Positions 1 to 9,045 of a stretch of 64,000 bases of DNA are shown in pieces. Source of the DNA: Streptomyces roseolilacinus (lineage in GTDB: Bacteria; Actinomycetota; Actinomycetes; Streptomycetales; Streptomycetaceae); assembly GCF_014649335.1 (NCBI RefSeq), contig NZ_BMSV01000003.1, positions 248,001 through 312,000 of the forward strand, given 5' to 3'. Under the pieces are notes generated by a model. It saw nothing but the letters and a program-made list of their open reading frames with translations, ran no database searches and was not told the origin of the DNA. Numbering within the stretch: the stretch's first letter is position 1; each line of letters begins with the position of its first letter. The position numbers were made by a program, and so were the translations under genes.

Positions 1-439
1 GGACCTGCGCCATGCCGGTGGTCACCGGCACCTGGGAGAGCCCCTTCGTGCGCATCAGGAAGGTCGTCTGGGACAGGGGCGTGCCGGGACCCACGGACAC
101 CAGGCCGCGCCGCGCCGACGGGATGTCACCGAGCAGCAGCCGCTGCGGCAGGGCGTTCGAGGGCAGGGCCTCGTCCGTCGCGTCGGCCTCCTCGTCCGCG
201 TCGGCGGCCGCGCGCTGCGGGGGGACGGAGGCCAGGGGCACCACGTCGACGGTGCTGCGCAGGCCGCAGACCGCGAAGTCCGGCAGCGTGGTCAGCCCGG
301 CGTCCGTCAGCGCCTGCGAGATGCGGTGCACCGAGCGGTGGTCGCGGACCCTGACCTGGAACAGGTCGAGGATCTCCTGCACGGACACGGTCCTGCCCTT
401 GAGCGAGGAGGCGTCCCGCTCGTGCGGCCTGGTCGTCAT
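1..439 (-). CDS. CBS-domain protein, cut by the left window edge
   Basis: The first 146 residues are visible and the gene continues out of the window. The start is an ATG whose first three bases overlap the TGA of the DUF262 gene (ATGA), so the two are translationally coupled. Residues about 15-50 look like a small helical, possibly winged-helix segment (SVQEILDLFQVR...). From about residue 110 a stretch reading LVSVGPGTPLSQTTFLMRTK has the pattern of a CBS domain, a module that usually binds adenine nucleotides. An acidic Ala/Asp-rich linker lies between the two. The family call is inference from pattern. A nucleotide-sensing partner of the DUF262 protein is possible but unproven. Confidence 0.6.
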   Translation of the reverse strand, partial: MTTRPHERDASSLKGRTVSVQEILDLFQVRVRDHRSVHRISQALTDAGLTTLPDFAVCGLRSTVDVVPLASVPPQRAAADADEEADATDEALPSNALPQRLLLGDIPSARRGLVSVGPGTPLSQTTFLMRTKGLSQVPVTTGMAQV

Positions 440-2253
440 CGGACGTCACCCTCCGGCAGGTCGCGGAGCATCGTCCTCTTGCCCATGGCGGAGTGCACGA
501 GGTCCTGCAACTGCTTGGAGCGGTCGCGGTAGAAGCGCTCGTAGTCGTTCTCGCGCAGCGCGTCCGGATCGATCAGGTGGGTGTTCAGGACGTCGTCGAA
601 CCACTCGGGGCGCATGTCGGACGCGGCGATCATCGTGGACAGGTACGACGACGGCGCCCCCGCCATGTCCATCGCGGCACGGTAGGACAAGGGAGTCTTG
701 TTCACGATCGAACTCGTGGGCAGACCAGCGCTGTTGCCCCGCCGGAACCACGTCTTGGGGAAGATCTGCCGGACGTCCACGCCGTACTCGTCCAGCCTGC
801 CGGGACTGAGCGGGGCGTCCGTGTAGTGCCAGTCCACCGCGCCCTGCTTGATCAGCAGGGCGTAGATCCCCTTGTAGGCGGCGCTGTTGCGAGTGGTGAG
901 GGTGTCGAGGCGGTCAGTGAAGAAGAACGCCTCCGTGACCGTCTCGGGTGCCCTCTCGTCCTGCCCGATCCAGGGGACGAGCTGTTCGACGTCCTTGGTG
1001 AAGCGCGTCTCCGTGGAGCCGCCGTACATCTCACCGAGAACCCCGCACCAGTACCACTGCTCGATCTTCTCCTCCGCCCCCAGGCCGTCCATCCCCGTGT
1101 CGAGGATCGCGCGGACGGCCGCGAGCGGGACGAGCTGGGTCTTGTACGGCAGGTCGGCCGGGCGGACGATGCACTGCCGCTCCAGGAAGTCGCCCACCCA
1201 CGCGAAGGCGTCGGCGAGCTTGGGCGCCAGGCGGACGAAGTCGGCCAGGGGGAGGTCCAGCAGGTCGCGGCGCTTGCAGGACACCGTGGCCCCGAGGCCC
1301 TCCTGCTTGCGCTCCCAGGTGCGCACCAGGGCGATGGCCTGCAGGAAGTCGATGCTGCTCAGCCCGTTCTCCAGGCCGCTGTCCAGGCGGCCGAAGACCG
1401 GGTACTTGCTCGCCAGCCCTTCCTTGATCTCCCGCCACACCTCGGGAAGCTGGTAGTAGTCCCCGGTCCGCTCCACGTAGTCGCGGTCCCCGGCGTAGGT
1501 CGCGGTGAGCAGTTCGAAGACGTTCAGGGGCACGCCGCCCGTGTTGACCCGCTCGAACACCGCGCAGACGGCGTCCATGGAGGTGGAGGCGGCCAGCCGG
1601 ATCATCGGGACCTGGAAGGCGCGGACCTGCTGGAGGACCGCCTCGTCGAACTGGCCCCACAGGTCCCAGTTCCGATCCTCGTCCGCCTTGATGTACGCCT
1701 TCTTCCACTCGTTCACGCGCTGGGCGTCGAAGACGAAGTGGAGGGGGAAGAGACCGGCCGCGCACTCGGCCTCGGTGGTGCTCAGGTCCAGCACCACGGT
1801 GCGGTTGAAGTCCGTCCGGAGCACCTTGTCGGCCGGCACGGACACGATGGCCTCGTCGCGGTCCGCGGACGGCCCGACGGCCTTCGCGATGTCGACGTAG
1901 TACCACCGCTGGATGGGCTTGCCCCGAGCGTCCGCCGTCTCCACCGGGGCGTCCAGCCACAGGGCCTGGAAGAGGGAGGTGAGGCGCTGCTGCCCGTCCA
2001 ACAGCAGGAGGTCGGCCGCCGGGTCACCGTCCGGCCGGGCGCCGGTGAGGGTCCGGGAACGGAACCGGGTGGCGCCGCCGGTCTGCAACGTCATCACGAC
2101 GCCGAGCGGGTAGTCCAGCGTGACCGTCGCGATGATCGCCCGGATGCGGTCGTCGTCCCACTTCCAGTTCCGCTGGAAATCGGGCAACTGCAAGGAACCC
2201 GAGGCGACATCCGCCAGGACGTCCTTCAGCTTCACGTTGTCGAGCGCCGCCAT
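436..2253 (-). CDS. DUF262 (ParB-like/GmrS-type) protein with DUF1524-like C-terminus
   Basis: 605 residues from an ATG preceded by GTGGAG. The N-terminus (KLKDVLADV...LQLPDFQRNWKW) and the motif LLLDGQQRLTSL are hallmarks of DUF262, the ParB-like NTPase half of GmrSD-type modification-dependent restriction enzymes and of BrxU. The C-terminal part carries IFPKTW and SIVNKTPLS, positions typical of the DUF1524/HNH-like half. The expected His pair just before IFP reads Arg-Gln (VDVRQIFP), so the nuclease centre may be degenerate. It precedes and overlaps the CBS-domain gene. Known relatives cut modified phage DNA; that role here is inference. It is the largest gene left of the BREX-like pair. 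Confidence 0.75.
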   Translation of the reverse strand: MAALDNVKLKDVLADVASGSLQLPDFQRNWKWDDDRIRAIIATVTLDYPLGVVMTLQTGGATRFRSRTLTGARPDGDPAADLLLLDGQQRLTSLFQALWLDAPVETADARGKPIQRWYYVDIAKAVGPSADRDEAIVSVPADKVLRTDFNRTVVLDLSTTEAECAAGLFPLHFVFDAQRVNEWKKAYIKADEDRNWDLWGQFDEAVLQQVRAFQVPMIRLAASTSMDAVCAVFERVNTGGVPLNVFELLTATYAGDRDYVERTGDYYQLPEVWREIKEGLASKYPVFGRLDSGLENGLSSIDFLQAIALVRTWERKQEGLGATVSCKRRDLLDLPLADFVRLAPKLADAFAWVGDFLERQCIVRPADLPYKTQLVPLAAVRAILDTGMDGLGAEEKIEQWYWCGVLGEMYGGSTETRFTKDVEQLVPWIGQDERAPETVTEAFFFTDRLDTLTTRNSAAYKGIYALLIKQGAVDWHYTDAPLSPGRLDEYGVDVRQIFPKTWFRRGNSAGLPTSSIVNKTPLSYRAAMDMAGAPSSYLSTMIAASDMRPEWFDDVLNTHLIDPDALRENDYERFYRDRSKQLQDLVHSAMGKRTMLRDLPEGDVR

Positions 2254-2472
2254 GTGACTCCACTTCCCGCCTTGTTGCCTGTACGGAGAGTGATTCCAGC
2301 AGCGTCTTCCGGTGACCGTCAACCGGTTCGCCGAAGAACGAGACCAGCGCGAACACCGATCGGCCGGGCTTCGGGACCACGGACGCGAAGGGGACGACGG
2401 CGACTCGCCGCGGCCTGTGCCGAACATGGCAGACAGGGGCGGCCCACTTCCAGCAGGCCGCCCCTGAAGGCG

Positions 2473-2688
2473 CTACGCGTCGCGCTTCACGTGGTGGAGC
2501 ACGTTCATCCCCGCACTGAGGACGGCGATGAACGCACCACCGCTGCTCGTGAGGGTCGCCAGCGGGCTGACGCCGAACGCCATCGTCGTGACGGCGGTGC
2601 CGAGAGAGACCACACCGGACACGAGGGCGACGATGGTGATGTCACGCGCCGGGTGGTGGCACGTCTGAGGGGTCGAGTTGGCCGACAC
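2473..2688 (-). CDS. small two-helix membrane protein
   Basis: 71 residues from a GTG preceded four bases upstream by GGAGG; an ATG 42 bases further upstream has no good ribosome site. Two hydrophobic stretches are visible (ITIVALVSGVVSLGTAVTTM and a second one ending before LHHVKRDA), consistent with a helical hairpin in the membrane. No family was recognised and there is no obvious functional link to the neighbours. It lies upstream of the DUF262 gene on the same strand, with 219 bases between them in which nothing was seen. Confidence 0.5.
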   Translation of the reverse strand: MSANSTPQTCHHPARDITIVALVSGVVSLGTAVTTMAFGVSPLATLTSSGGAFIAVLSAGMNVLHHVKRDA

Positions 2689-2739
2689 CGTTCCTCCATT
2701 GACTTGTTGCTCGTTTGTGGAAAAGGGCATGGGTCACCG

Positions 2740-3594
2740 AGGTGAGAGCCCCTCCCCGCGACGCGCAGACGAGCTCTACGAAGCCCGTAACCAGCCGGTG
2801 GCTGATCGGAGTGCGCGTAACGAGTGAGTCAAAGAGTCCTCCGGGAACGCAGGTGTCGGCCTGTGAGCCCTATCTTGCCCTCAACTTCCTTGACGAGCAT
2901 GCTGGTTGAGAGGGATGGCCGAATGCCGCTGGTACGTTGTCCCGACAGCGACCTTCGATCGGGTGGTGACCCGGTCGGTCTCTGTTTCAGGGTTCACACC
3001 CGACTGCGTCCCGGGTGAACTCTTCGAGTGGCTGGTGGACCAGGACGGGCCGACGAGCGGAGGAGCCCTGCCCGGTGGCCTCCAGGTGCATGCTGCGGCG
3101 CCTGGTGCCATGCTTCGTCCAGGTCTGGTGTGGTCCGGGCGGTGGCGCGGCGACCAGTCGGACCGTGGTGTATGCGCGCAGGGTGCGGCCGGTACGGTGC
3201 AGGCCGATCTGCCGGCGGCCTCGTCCTCCACGAAGATTGGTCCGGTACTCGCGATCCGTCGGGCGAACCCAGGCGTCCTTCAGAGCGGCGTGGACATGCC
3301 GTTCCCGGATGCTCCCGAAAAAGTCGCGGTGTCCAGACGGATCACGGGGTGGGCTCGCAGTCGGACGGCGGCGGAGCCGACGACCGAGCGGCCACGGCGG
3401 TAGGCAGTCGCCGCCGGGTGCAGCTGGAACCTGGTCGGAAGGTGCTGAAGGTGGGCCAGGTCTCTCCGTTGCACCCCCGGACCGGAGGGCCCATCGCAAG
3501 GTATGGCCCTTGAGCCCCGCCGGCTGCGGAGTGCTCACCGGCATCGCCCCCGATCCCGCTCGGCAGCGCTCCCCGAGATGGAACACTGGTAGAC
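2740..3594. other. gene-poor stretch, possibly decayed mobile DNA
   Basis: About 850 bases without a convincing gene. Open frames exist on both strands but none keeps the codon bias of the neighbours. The best is a plus-strand frame from an ATG near 2915 preceded by GAGAGGG. It encodes a start resembling transposase N-termini (TFDRVVTRSVSVSGFTPD) and then loses coherence. An inverted repeat, CCCTCAAC near 2877 against GTTGAGaGGG near 2905, flanks that ATG. This could be the eroded end of an insertion sequence, but no terminal repeats or DDE motif were found. Confidence 0.3.
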
Positions 3595-4944
3595 GTGAGC
3601 ACCACCGGATCCAAGCGCCCCGCCCAGGTGAGCGCCGCACGCCGCCGCACCGTCATCGACGCCCTGCGCCGCGGGGCCGTACCCGAGAGCGGGCTCGACC
3701 TGCTGGCCACCGGGCTCGACCGGTTCGAGGCGGCCCTCGACGCGGAACTGGACGCGGTGGCGTCCGGCGGCTCCGTGTTCAAGGCCGTGCGCGGTGAGTA
3801 CGGGTCCGGCAAGACGTTCTTCACCCGCTGGCTGGGGGAGCGGGCCAAGCGCCGCAACTTCGCCGTGGCCGAGATCCAGGTCTCGGAGAACGAGACCCCG
3901 CTGCACAAGCTGGAGACCGTCTACCGGCGGCTCACCGAGCGCCTCAGCACCTCCAGCTTCCCACCCAGCGCCCTGCGCCCGGTGGTGGACGCCTGGTTCT
4001 ACGCCTTGGAGGAAGACGCCCTCGCAGCCGGCGCGACCGAGGACGAGCTGCCCGGCGAGGTGGAGAAGCTACTCGTCGCGCGCCTCGCCGAGGTGTCCCG
4101 GCACGCCCCGTCCTTCGCCACCGCCCTGCGTGGCTACCGCGCGGCCCTCGCCGACGGCGACGAGGCGACCGCCGCAGCCGTGCTGGCGTGGCTCGGTGGC
4201 CAGCCGCACGTCGCCGCCTCCGCCCGCCGGTCCGCCGGGGTGCGCGGCGACCTCGACCACTTCGGCGCCCTCGGCTTCCTGCAGGGCCTGCTGACCGTGC
4301 TCCGCGACTCCGGGCACACCGGGCTCTTCGTGGTCCTCGACGAGGTCGAGACACTGCAACGGGTCCGGTCCGACGCCCGTGACAAGGCGCTCAACGCGCT
4401 GCGGCAGCTCATCGACGAGGTTCACTCCGGCCGTTTTCCCGGCCTGTACCTCGTCGTCACCGGCACCCCCGCCTTCTACGAAGGCCAGCAGGGCGTGCAG
4501 CGGCTCGCCCCGCTCGCCCAGCGGCTCGCCACCGACTTCACCACCGACCCGCGCTTCGACAACCCCCGCGCGGTGCAGATTCGGCTGCCCGGTTTCACCC
4601 AGGAGTCCCTGATCGGCCTCGGTGGCACCATCCGGGACCTGTACGCGGACGCCGCCGTGTCGCCCGAGCGCGTACGGACGGTCGTCGACGACGCCTATGT
4701 CGCGGACCTCGCGCGGGCCGTCGGCGGGGCGCTGGGCGGGAAGGTCGGGGTGGCCCCCCGGCTGTTCCTGAAGAAGCTCGTCGGGGACGTCCTGGACCGG
4801 GTGGACCAGTTCGACGACTTCGACCCCCGGCAGCATTACAAGCTGACGGTGGCGAGCAGCGAACTCACCGATGTGGAGCGGAACCTGGCCGCCACGGTCG
4901 CCGGCGGTTCCGCGTCCGCCGACGACATCGACCTGGAGCTGTGA
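3595..4944 (+). CDS. brxD: BREX-type ATP-binding protein BrxD
   Basis: 449 residues from a GTG. Walker A is GEYGSGKT (67-74) and Walker B is LFVVLDEVE (about 244-252), in the arrangement of BrxD ATPases of type 2 BREX (Pgl) systems. The C-terminal half (VTGTPAFYEGQQGVQRL..., then a segment ending in AVQIRLPGF) also fits that family. The helicase gene follows with a TGATG overlap. In complete systems BrxD and BrxHI accompany PglW, PglX, PglY and PglZ and block phage replication. None of those genes is within the sequence to either side, so this is an orphan module or a split locus. No strong ribosome site precedes the GTG, so a leaderless transcript is possible. Confidence 0.8.
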   Translation: MSTTGSKRPAQVSAARRRTVIDALRRGAVPESGLDLLATGLDRFEAALDAELDAVASGGSVFKAVRGEYGSGKTFFTRWLGERAKRRNFAVAEIQVSENETPLHKLETVYRRLTERLSTSSFPPSALRPVVDAWFYALEEDALAAGATEDELPGEVEKLLVARLAEVSRHAPSFATALRGYRAALADGDEATAAAVLAWLGGQPHVAASARRSAGVRGDLDHFGALGFLQGLLTVLRDSGHTGLFVVLDEVETLQRVRSDARDKALNALRQLIDEVHSGRFPGLYLVVTGTPAFYEGQQGVQRLAPLAQRLATDFTTDPRFDNPRAVQIRLPGFTQESLIGLGGTIRDLYADAAVSPERVRTVVDDAYVADLARAVGGALGGKVGVAPRLFLKKLVGDVLDRVDQFDDFDPRQHYKLTVASSELTDVERNLAATVAGGSASADDIDLEL

Positions 4945-7142
4945 TGGCGGACGCCGACGACCCGGCCGGGGCGGGGCCTGCCAAGGGAGGGGCCGACGTC
5001 CTCGACCGGCTCGACCCCGTCGTCCTGCACCACATCGTCAACACCCTCGGCTGGCCCGACCTGCGCCCCCTCCAGCGGGAGGCGATCGCACCGCTCATGG
5101 ACGGCCAGGACGCCGTGCTGCTGGCCCCGACGGCGGGTGGCAAGACCGAGGCGGCCTGCTTCCCGCTGCTCTCGGCGATGGCGGAACAGAAGTGGACCGG
5201 TACCTCGGTGCTGTACCTGTGTCCGCTCAAGGCACTCCTCAACAACCTCGTCGGCCGCGTCGACGCCTACGCCCAGTGGCTGGGGCGGCGCGCCGTGCTC
5301 TGGCACGGCGACACCAAGGAGTCGCAGCGGCAGCGCGTCCGTACCGAGGCCCCCGACGTCCTGTTGACCACGCCCGAATCACTCGAGGCGATGCTGATCG
5401 GTGTCAAGACCGACCACGCCCGGTTGCTGGGCACCGTACGTGCCGTCGTCGTCGACGAGGTGCACGCCTTCGCGGGCGACGACCGGGGCTGGCACCTGCT
5501 CGCCGTACTCGAACGGCTGGAACGGATCACCGGGCGGTCCATCCAGCGCATCGGGCTCTCGGCGACCGTCGGCAACCCCGAGCAACTGCTGCGGTGGCTG
5601 CAAGGAGCCGGCGCCGGGAGCCGTCCAGGGCGCGTCATCGCCCCAGGGGTGCACCTGCCCGCGTCCGGGGACGCCGGCAAGACCGCCACCGACTCCTCCC
5701 GCAGGCCCGCCGGTGAGGTGGAACTCGACTACGTCGGCTCCCTGGACAACGCCGCGAAACTCATCGCCGCCCTCCACCGAGGGGAGAAGCGGCTCGTCTT
5801 CTGCGACTCGCGGGCCCAGGTCGAGCAACTGGGCGCCGCGCTCCGCGCCCGCGAGGTGACCGTCTTCCTGTCCCACGCCTCCCTCTCCGTCGACGAGCGC
5901 ACCCGATCCGAGCAGGCCTTCGCCGAAGCGCGCGACTGTGTCATCGTCTCCACCTCCACCCTCGAACTCGGCATCGACGTCGGCGACCTGGACCGTGTCA
6001 TCCAGATCGACTCACCGGCCTCCGTCGCCTCCTTCCTGCAGCGCATCGGCCGCACCGGTCGACGACCCGGCACCGTACGCAACTGCCTGTTCCTCACCAC
6101 CCGCAAGGGCACGCTGCTGCAGGCGGCGGGCCTGCTGCTCCTGTGGTCGCGCGGCTGGGTCGAACCGGTCCTCCCCCCGCCCGAGCCGCGCCACCTGGTG
6201 GCCCAGCAGCTCCTCGCCGTCACCCTGCAGCAGCACAAGCTCGGCGACCGGATGTGGGACCGGCAGTGGAACGGCCTCGCCCCCTTCGACCGGTCCGCCG
6301 CCCCCATCCTGCGCCACCTCACCGAGGAGGGCTTCCTCGACAGCGACGGCGGCCTGCTGTTCGTCGGTCCCGAGGCGGAACGCCGCTTCGGCAGGCGGCA
6401 CTTCATCGAACTCACCGCGTCCTTCACCGCGCCACCACAGTTCACCGTCCTGTCCGGGCGCACCGAGATCGGCCGCACCGATCCGACGGTCCTCACCGAG
6501 GAACGCCCCGGCCCTCGGCGGCTGCTGCTCGGCGGGCGCAGCTGGCAGGTCACCTACATCGACTGGACGCGCAAGCGCGTCTTCGTCGAGCCCGTGGACG
6601 GTGGCGGCATCGCCAAGTGGATGAACGGCGGTGTCGCGGGCCTCTCGTACTCCCTCACCCGCGCGATGCGCGAGGTGCTGCTGGGCACGGACCCGCCCGT
6701 CGCCCTCACCCGGCGTGCCGAGGCGTGTCTGACGGAACAGCGTGAGACCGACGCACCCGACACCGTGCACCCGGGCGGCACGCTGATCACACGCGTCGGC
6801 AGTGACGTGCGCTGGTGGACCTGGGCCGGCTACCGAGCCAACGCCACCCTCGCGGCCACCCTCCCGTCGGCCGCCGACCCCTTGCAACGCCCCACCGACT
6901 GCTGGCTGCGCCTGCGCGAGGACCTCACCCCGGCCGACTGGCGCGCGGCCCGGGAGGGTGTCGGCGAAAGCCTCGTCCTGCCCGACGTGGACCGCCGAGC
7001 CGTACGCGGACTGAAGTTCTCCGCCGCACTCCCCGAACGCCTCGCCGTCGCCACCGTCGCGGCACGACTGGCCGACTTCCCCGGGGCCCGATCCGTGCTG
7101 TCGGAACCCGTACGCCTCGTCGACGCGAGCGGTTCCGTGTGA
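4944..7142 (+). CDS. brxHI: BREX-type DEVH helicase BrxHI (Lhr-like)
   Basis: 732 residues from the ATG overlapping the brxD stop; a GTG one codon upstream is an alternative start. Superfamily 2 motifs are in order: Q/ATP site LRPLQREAI and APTAGGKT (62-69), DEVH (172-175), LSATV (206-210), STSTLELGIDVGDLD, and motif VI QRIGRTGR (367-374). The remaining 350 residues include a DUF-like C-terminal region seen in Lhr-type helicases. The pairing with BrxD identifies it as BrxHI of type 2 BREX. It probably translocates on DNA during phage exclusion; whether the two proteins act alone is unknown. A strong hairpin follows the gene. Confidence 0.8.
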   Translation: MADADDPAGAGPAKGGADVLDRLDPVVLHHIVNTLGWPDLRPLQREAIAPLMDGQDAVLLAPTAGGKTEAACFPLLSAMAEQKWTGTSVLYLCPLKALLNNLVGRVDAYAQWLGRRAVLWHGDTKESQRQRVRTEAPDVLLTTPESLEAMLIGVKTDHARLLGTVRAVVVDEVHAFAGDDRGWHLLAVLERLERITGRSIQRIGLSATVGNPEQLLRWLQGAGAGSRPGRVIAPGVHLPASGDAGKTATDSSRRPAGEVELDYVGSLDNAAKLIAALHRGEKRLVFCDSRAQVEQLGAALRAREVTVFLSHASLSVDERTRSEQAFAEARDCVIVSTSTLELGIDVGDLDRVIQIDSPASVASFLQRIGRTGRRPGTVRNCLFLTTRKGTLLQAAGLLLLWSRGWVEPVLPPPEPRHLVAQQLLAVTLQQHKLGDRMWDRQWNGLAPFDRSAAPILRHLTEEGFLDSDGGLLFVGPEAERRFGRRHFIELTASFTAPPQFTVLSGRTEIGRTDPTVLTEERPGPRRLLLGGRSWQVTYIDWTRKRVFVEPVDGGGIAKWMNGGVAGLSYSLTRAMREVLLGTDPPVALTRRAEACLTEQRETDAPDTVHPGGTLITRVGSDVRWWTWAGYRANATLAATLPSAADPLQRPTDCWLRLREDLTPADWRAAREGVGESLVLPDVDRRAVRGLKFSAALPERLAVATVAARLADFPGARSVLSEPVRLVDASGSV

Positions 7143-7285
7143 GGCGTGTGTCCTGCGAAGGCGCGAAGCAGGTACTGAAGGCGACTTCCGGCCCGCGGCA
7201 CTTCGGTCACCCGCCCCTGCCCGTGAAACGTCCCCGCGCCCGCCTGCTCCGGCGACATGCGCGAAAGCGGTGGAACCGTGGCGCC

Positions 7286-7320
7286 GGGCCGGTGCCGGGG
7301 TGTGGTCCCGGCGCCGGCCC
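7286..7320. terminator. hairpin between convergent brxHI and GH26 genes
   Basis: Two 14-base arms (7286-7299 and 7307-7320) pair with one G-T mismatch around a 7-base loop. It lies between the stop codons of two converging genes, where a bidirectional terminator is expected. There is no U-tract, as is normal in Streptomyces. Confidence 0.6.
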
Positions 7321-7349
7321 CGCGGGTGGGTGGTGGTCGCGTCGGGGGG

Positions 7350-8678
7350 TCAGGTCGTCGGCGGTGTCCACCGCTGGTTGGCGTTGCCGGTGCGGTTCCA
7401 GACCTGCGACCGGGTGCGGTCCGCCGGGTCGTGGCCCGTCACGTCGGGGCACCTGCCGGACTGCGGGTCGCGCAGCGACCTGGTCGAGGTGTCGTACCGC
7501 CACTGCTGCGCGCCGCCGCCGTTGCAGCTCCACGGCCGGACGGGTGCGCCGTCGGCCGTGCCGCAGCCGGCGACGTCCGCGCACTTGCCGGCCGGGCCGG
7601 TGATCGGTCCGGTGCGGGGGGCCGGGGAGGTGCCGCCCGCGGCGGGGAGCCTCACCTCGCCCTGGTTGAGGACGCGCGGGTGGAAGTAGGCGGCCTGGAT
7701 CTCGGCGTTGGTGTTGTTCCCCCGCAGCTGCTCCGACCAGATCATGAAGTACGCCCAGCGGGTCTGGCTGCCGAGCAGCGCGGAGTCGGGGACCTTGCCC
7801 ATCTCGGCCAGGGCGATCGGCTTGCCGCGGGCGATGTCCTGCATCTGCCGGTAGTCGGACGCGCTGGGGTGGTTCTTGTACCAGACGTCGAGCGACACGA
7901 CGTCGACGTAGGCGTCCCCCGGGTAGTAGTCCGCCCAGCGGCCCTCGGGGTTGTCCTGCACGTTCCACACCCAGACGAGGTTGTCCAGGCCCTTGGCCGC
8001 GAGGTGGTCGCGGGTGATCCGGTAGAGCCGCGCGCCGCCGTCGGGGCCCGGGCGGTGCCCCCACCAGTTCCACGTCTCGTTCATCTCGTGCAGCGGGCGG
8101 AACAGGACGGGCACGCCCGCCGCCTTCAGCTGCTGCAGGTAGGGGACGGCCTCGTCGAGGCGGCGCTTCCACGCGGTGTTCAGCGCCGTGCCGGCGGTGA
8201 CGACCTGGGCGAACTGCGCGTCGGTGATGCGGGACTTGACGCCGCCGTCGAACTCGCAGGAGCTGCCCGTCGTCGGCGGGCAGACGTGCCAGGTCAGCGT
8301 CACCAGCGAGCCGTTGGCCCACTCCGTCTTCGCCTGGTCGACCACCCGCTGCCGGTTGGCGACGTCCTCGGCCCGGAACATCAGGTCGCCGCCCCACAGG
8401 CCCGGGTACTGCCCGGTGACGTCCTTGACCTGCTGGGTGTACTGGCCGGGGCCGGCGGCGGGTTCCTTGTTGTGCTGGCCGGACACGATGCCCGAACCCG
8501 TCAGGGCGCGCAGGTAGTCGAGCACCTGCTGCCGGGAACCGCCGGGGAAGGCGTGGGCGTTCGGCGTGGTGCCCCACACGAGGAGCGCGACCACGGCGAA
8601 GGCGAGGAGACGGGCGCCGAGCGCCGCGGGGGGTACGGCCGACGGGGAGGTTCGGTGACGTCGTCGGGGGGTGGACAT
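7350..8678 (-). CDS. secreted GH26 endo-beta-mannanase with ricin-type (CBM13-like) domain
   Basis: 442 residues. A basic N-terminus and hydrophobic core end in AHA (41-43), a signal peptide. The catalytic domain (about 44-340) has the GH26 acid/base motif RPLHEMN (Glu198) and nucleophile motif ALAEMG (Glu292), plus the conserved SGQHN near residue 66. The C-terminal 80 residues (GKCADVAGC..., APVRPWSC...QQW) form a partial ricin-B/CBM13 sugar-binding module. It should cut the beta-1,4-mannan backbone outside the cell. The promoter region holds two operator-like palindromes shared with the mannan genes 10-18 kb away, suggesting co-regulation. Confidence 0.88.
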   Translation of the reverse strand: MSTPRRRHRTSPSAVPPAALGARLLAFAVVALLVWGTTPNAHAFPGGSRQQVLDYLRALTGSGIVSGQHNKEPAAGPGQYTQQVKDVTGQYPGLWGGDLMFRAEDVANRQRVVDQAKTEWANGSLVTLTWHVCPPTTGSSCEFDGGVKSRITDAQFAQVVTAGTALNTAWKRRLDEAVPYLQQLKAAGVPVLFRPLHEMNETWNWWGHRPGPDGGARLYRITRDHLAAKGLDNLVWVWNVQDNPEGRWADYYPGDAYVDVVSLDVWYKNHPSASDYRQMQDIARGKPIALAEMGKVPDSALLGSQTRWAYFMIWSEQLRGNNTNAEIQAAYFHPRVLNQGEVRLPAAGGTSPAPRTGPITGPAGKCADVAGCGTADGAPVRPWSCNGGGAQQWRYDTSTRSLRDPQSGRCPDVTGHDPADRTRSQVWNRTGNANQRWTPPTT

Positions 8679-8752
8679 GGGGCCTCCGTGACCGAGAGAG
8701 GGGGCGGTGGGGGTGGAACGACGTGCGATGGCCGCACACTCTGCAGGCTGAG

Positions 8753-8764
8753 GACATCGTTGTC
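8753..8764. promoter_or_regulatory. operator-like palindrome upstream of the GH26 gene
   Basis: GACATCGTTGTC differs at one base from the perfect palindrome GACAACGTTGTC upstream of the ROK kinase gene. Its flanks extend it to GGACA-N4-TGTCC. It sits about 75 bases upstream of the GH26 start. A CG-centred palindrome is typical of LacI-family operators; binding is inference. Confidence 0.45.
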
Positions 8765-8835
8765 CAGACGTTCCGTCGGTTGAGTGAGGTTTTAGTAATT
8801 TCGACTGTTGGTTTAGTGGAGATGCTGGTAGGAGA

Positions 8836-8852
8836 GCTGTACCGGTCTACGG
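8836..8852. promoter_or_regulatory. ACCGGT-centred operator-like site upstream of the GH26 gene
   Basis: GCTGTACCGGTCTACGG matches 14 of 17 bases of a site in front of the GH2 beta-mannosidase gene (18691-18707), and its 15-base core word also occurs before the sugar-binding-protein gene. The 367-base intergenic interval around it also contains an AT-rich stretch (TTTTAGTAATTTCG near 8790). No gene was seen there. Confidence 0.5.
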
Positions 8853-9045
8853 ACGACGGGGGAATTCGACGTCTACGGTGGGCGCCGGGCCCGGCGGACG
8901 CACGGGCCGACCCGGGGTGCGCGCGCCCCGCCGGATGCCCCCGGGGACGGCTCCGCGGGCGGCGCCCGTCACACCGGACGCGTCCGGTGGGTCCCGCCCG
9001 GAAGCCGGTGTGCGGGCCGCCGGACGGGGCTGACATCGTGGACGC

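Noticed and set aside
493..2745. 750-residue plus-strand open frame opposite the DUF262 gene
   Set aside because: It is antisense to a gene with clear family motifs and shows no recognisable domain; a high-G+C shadow frame.
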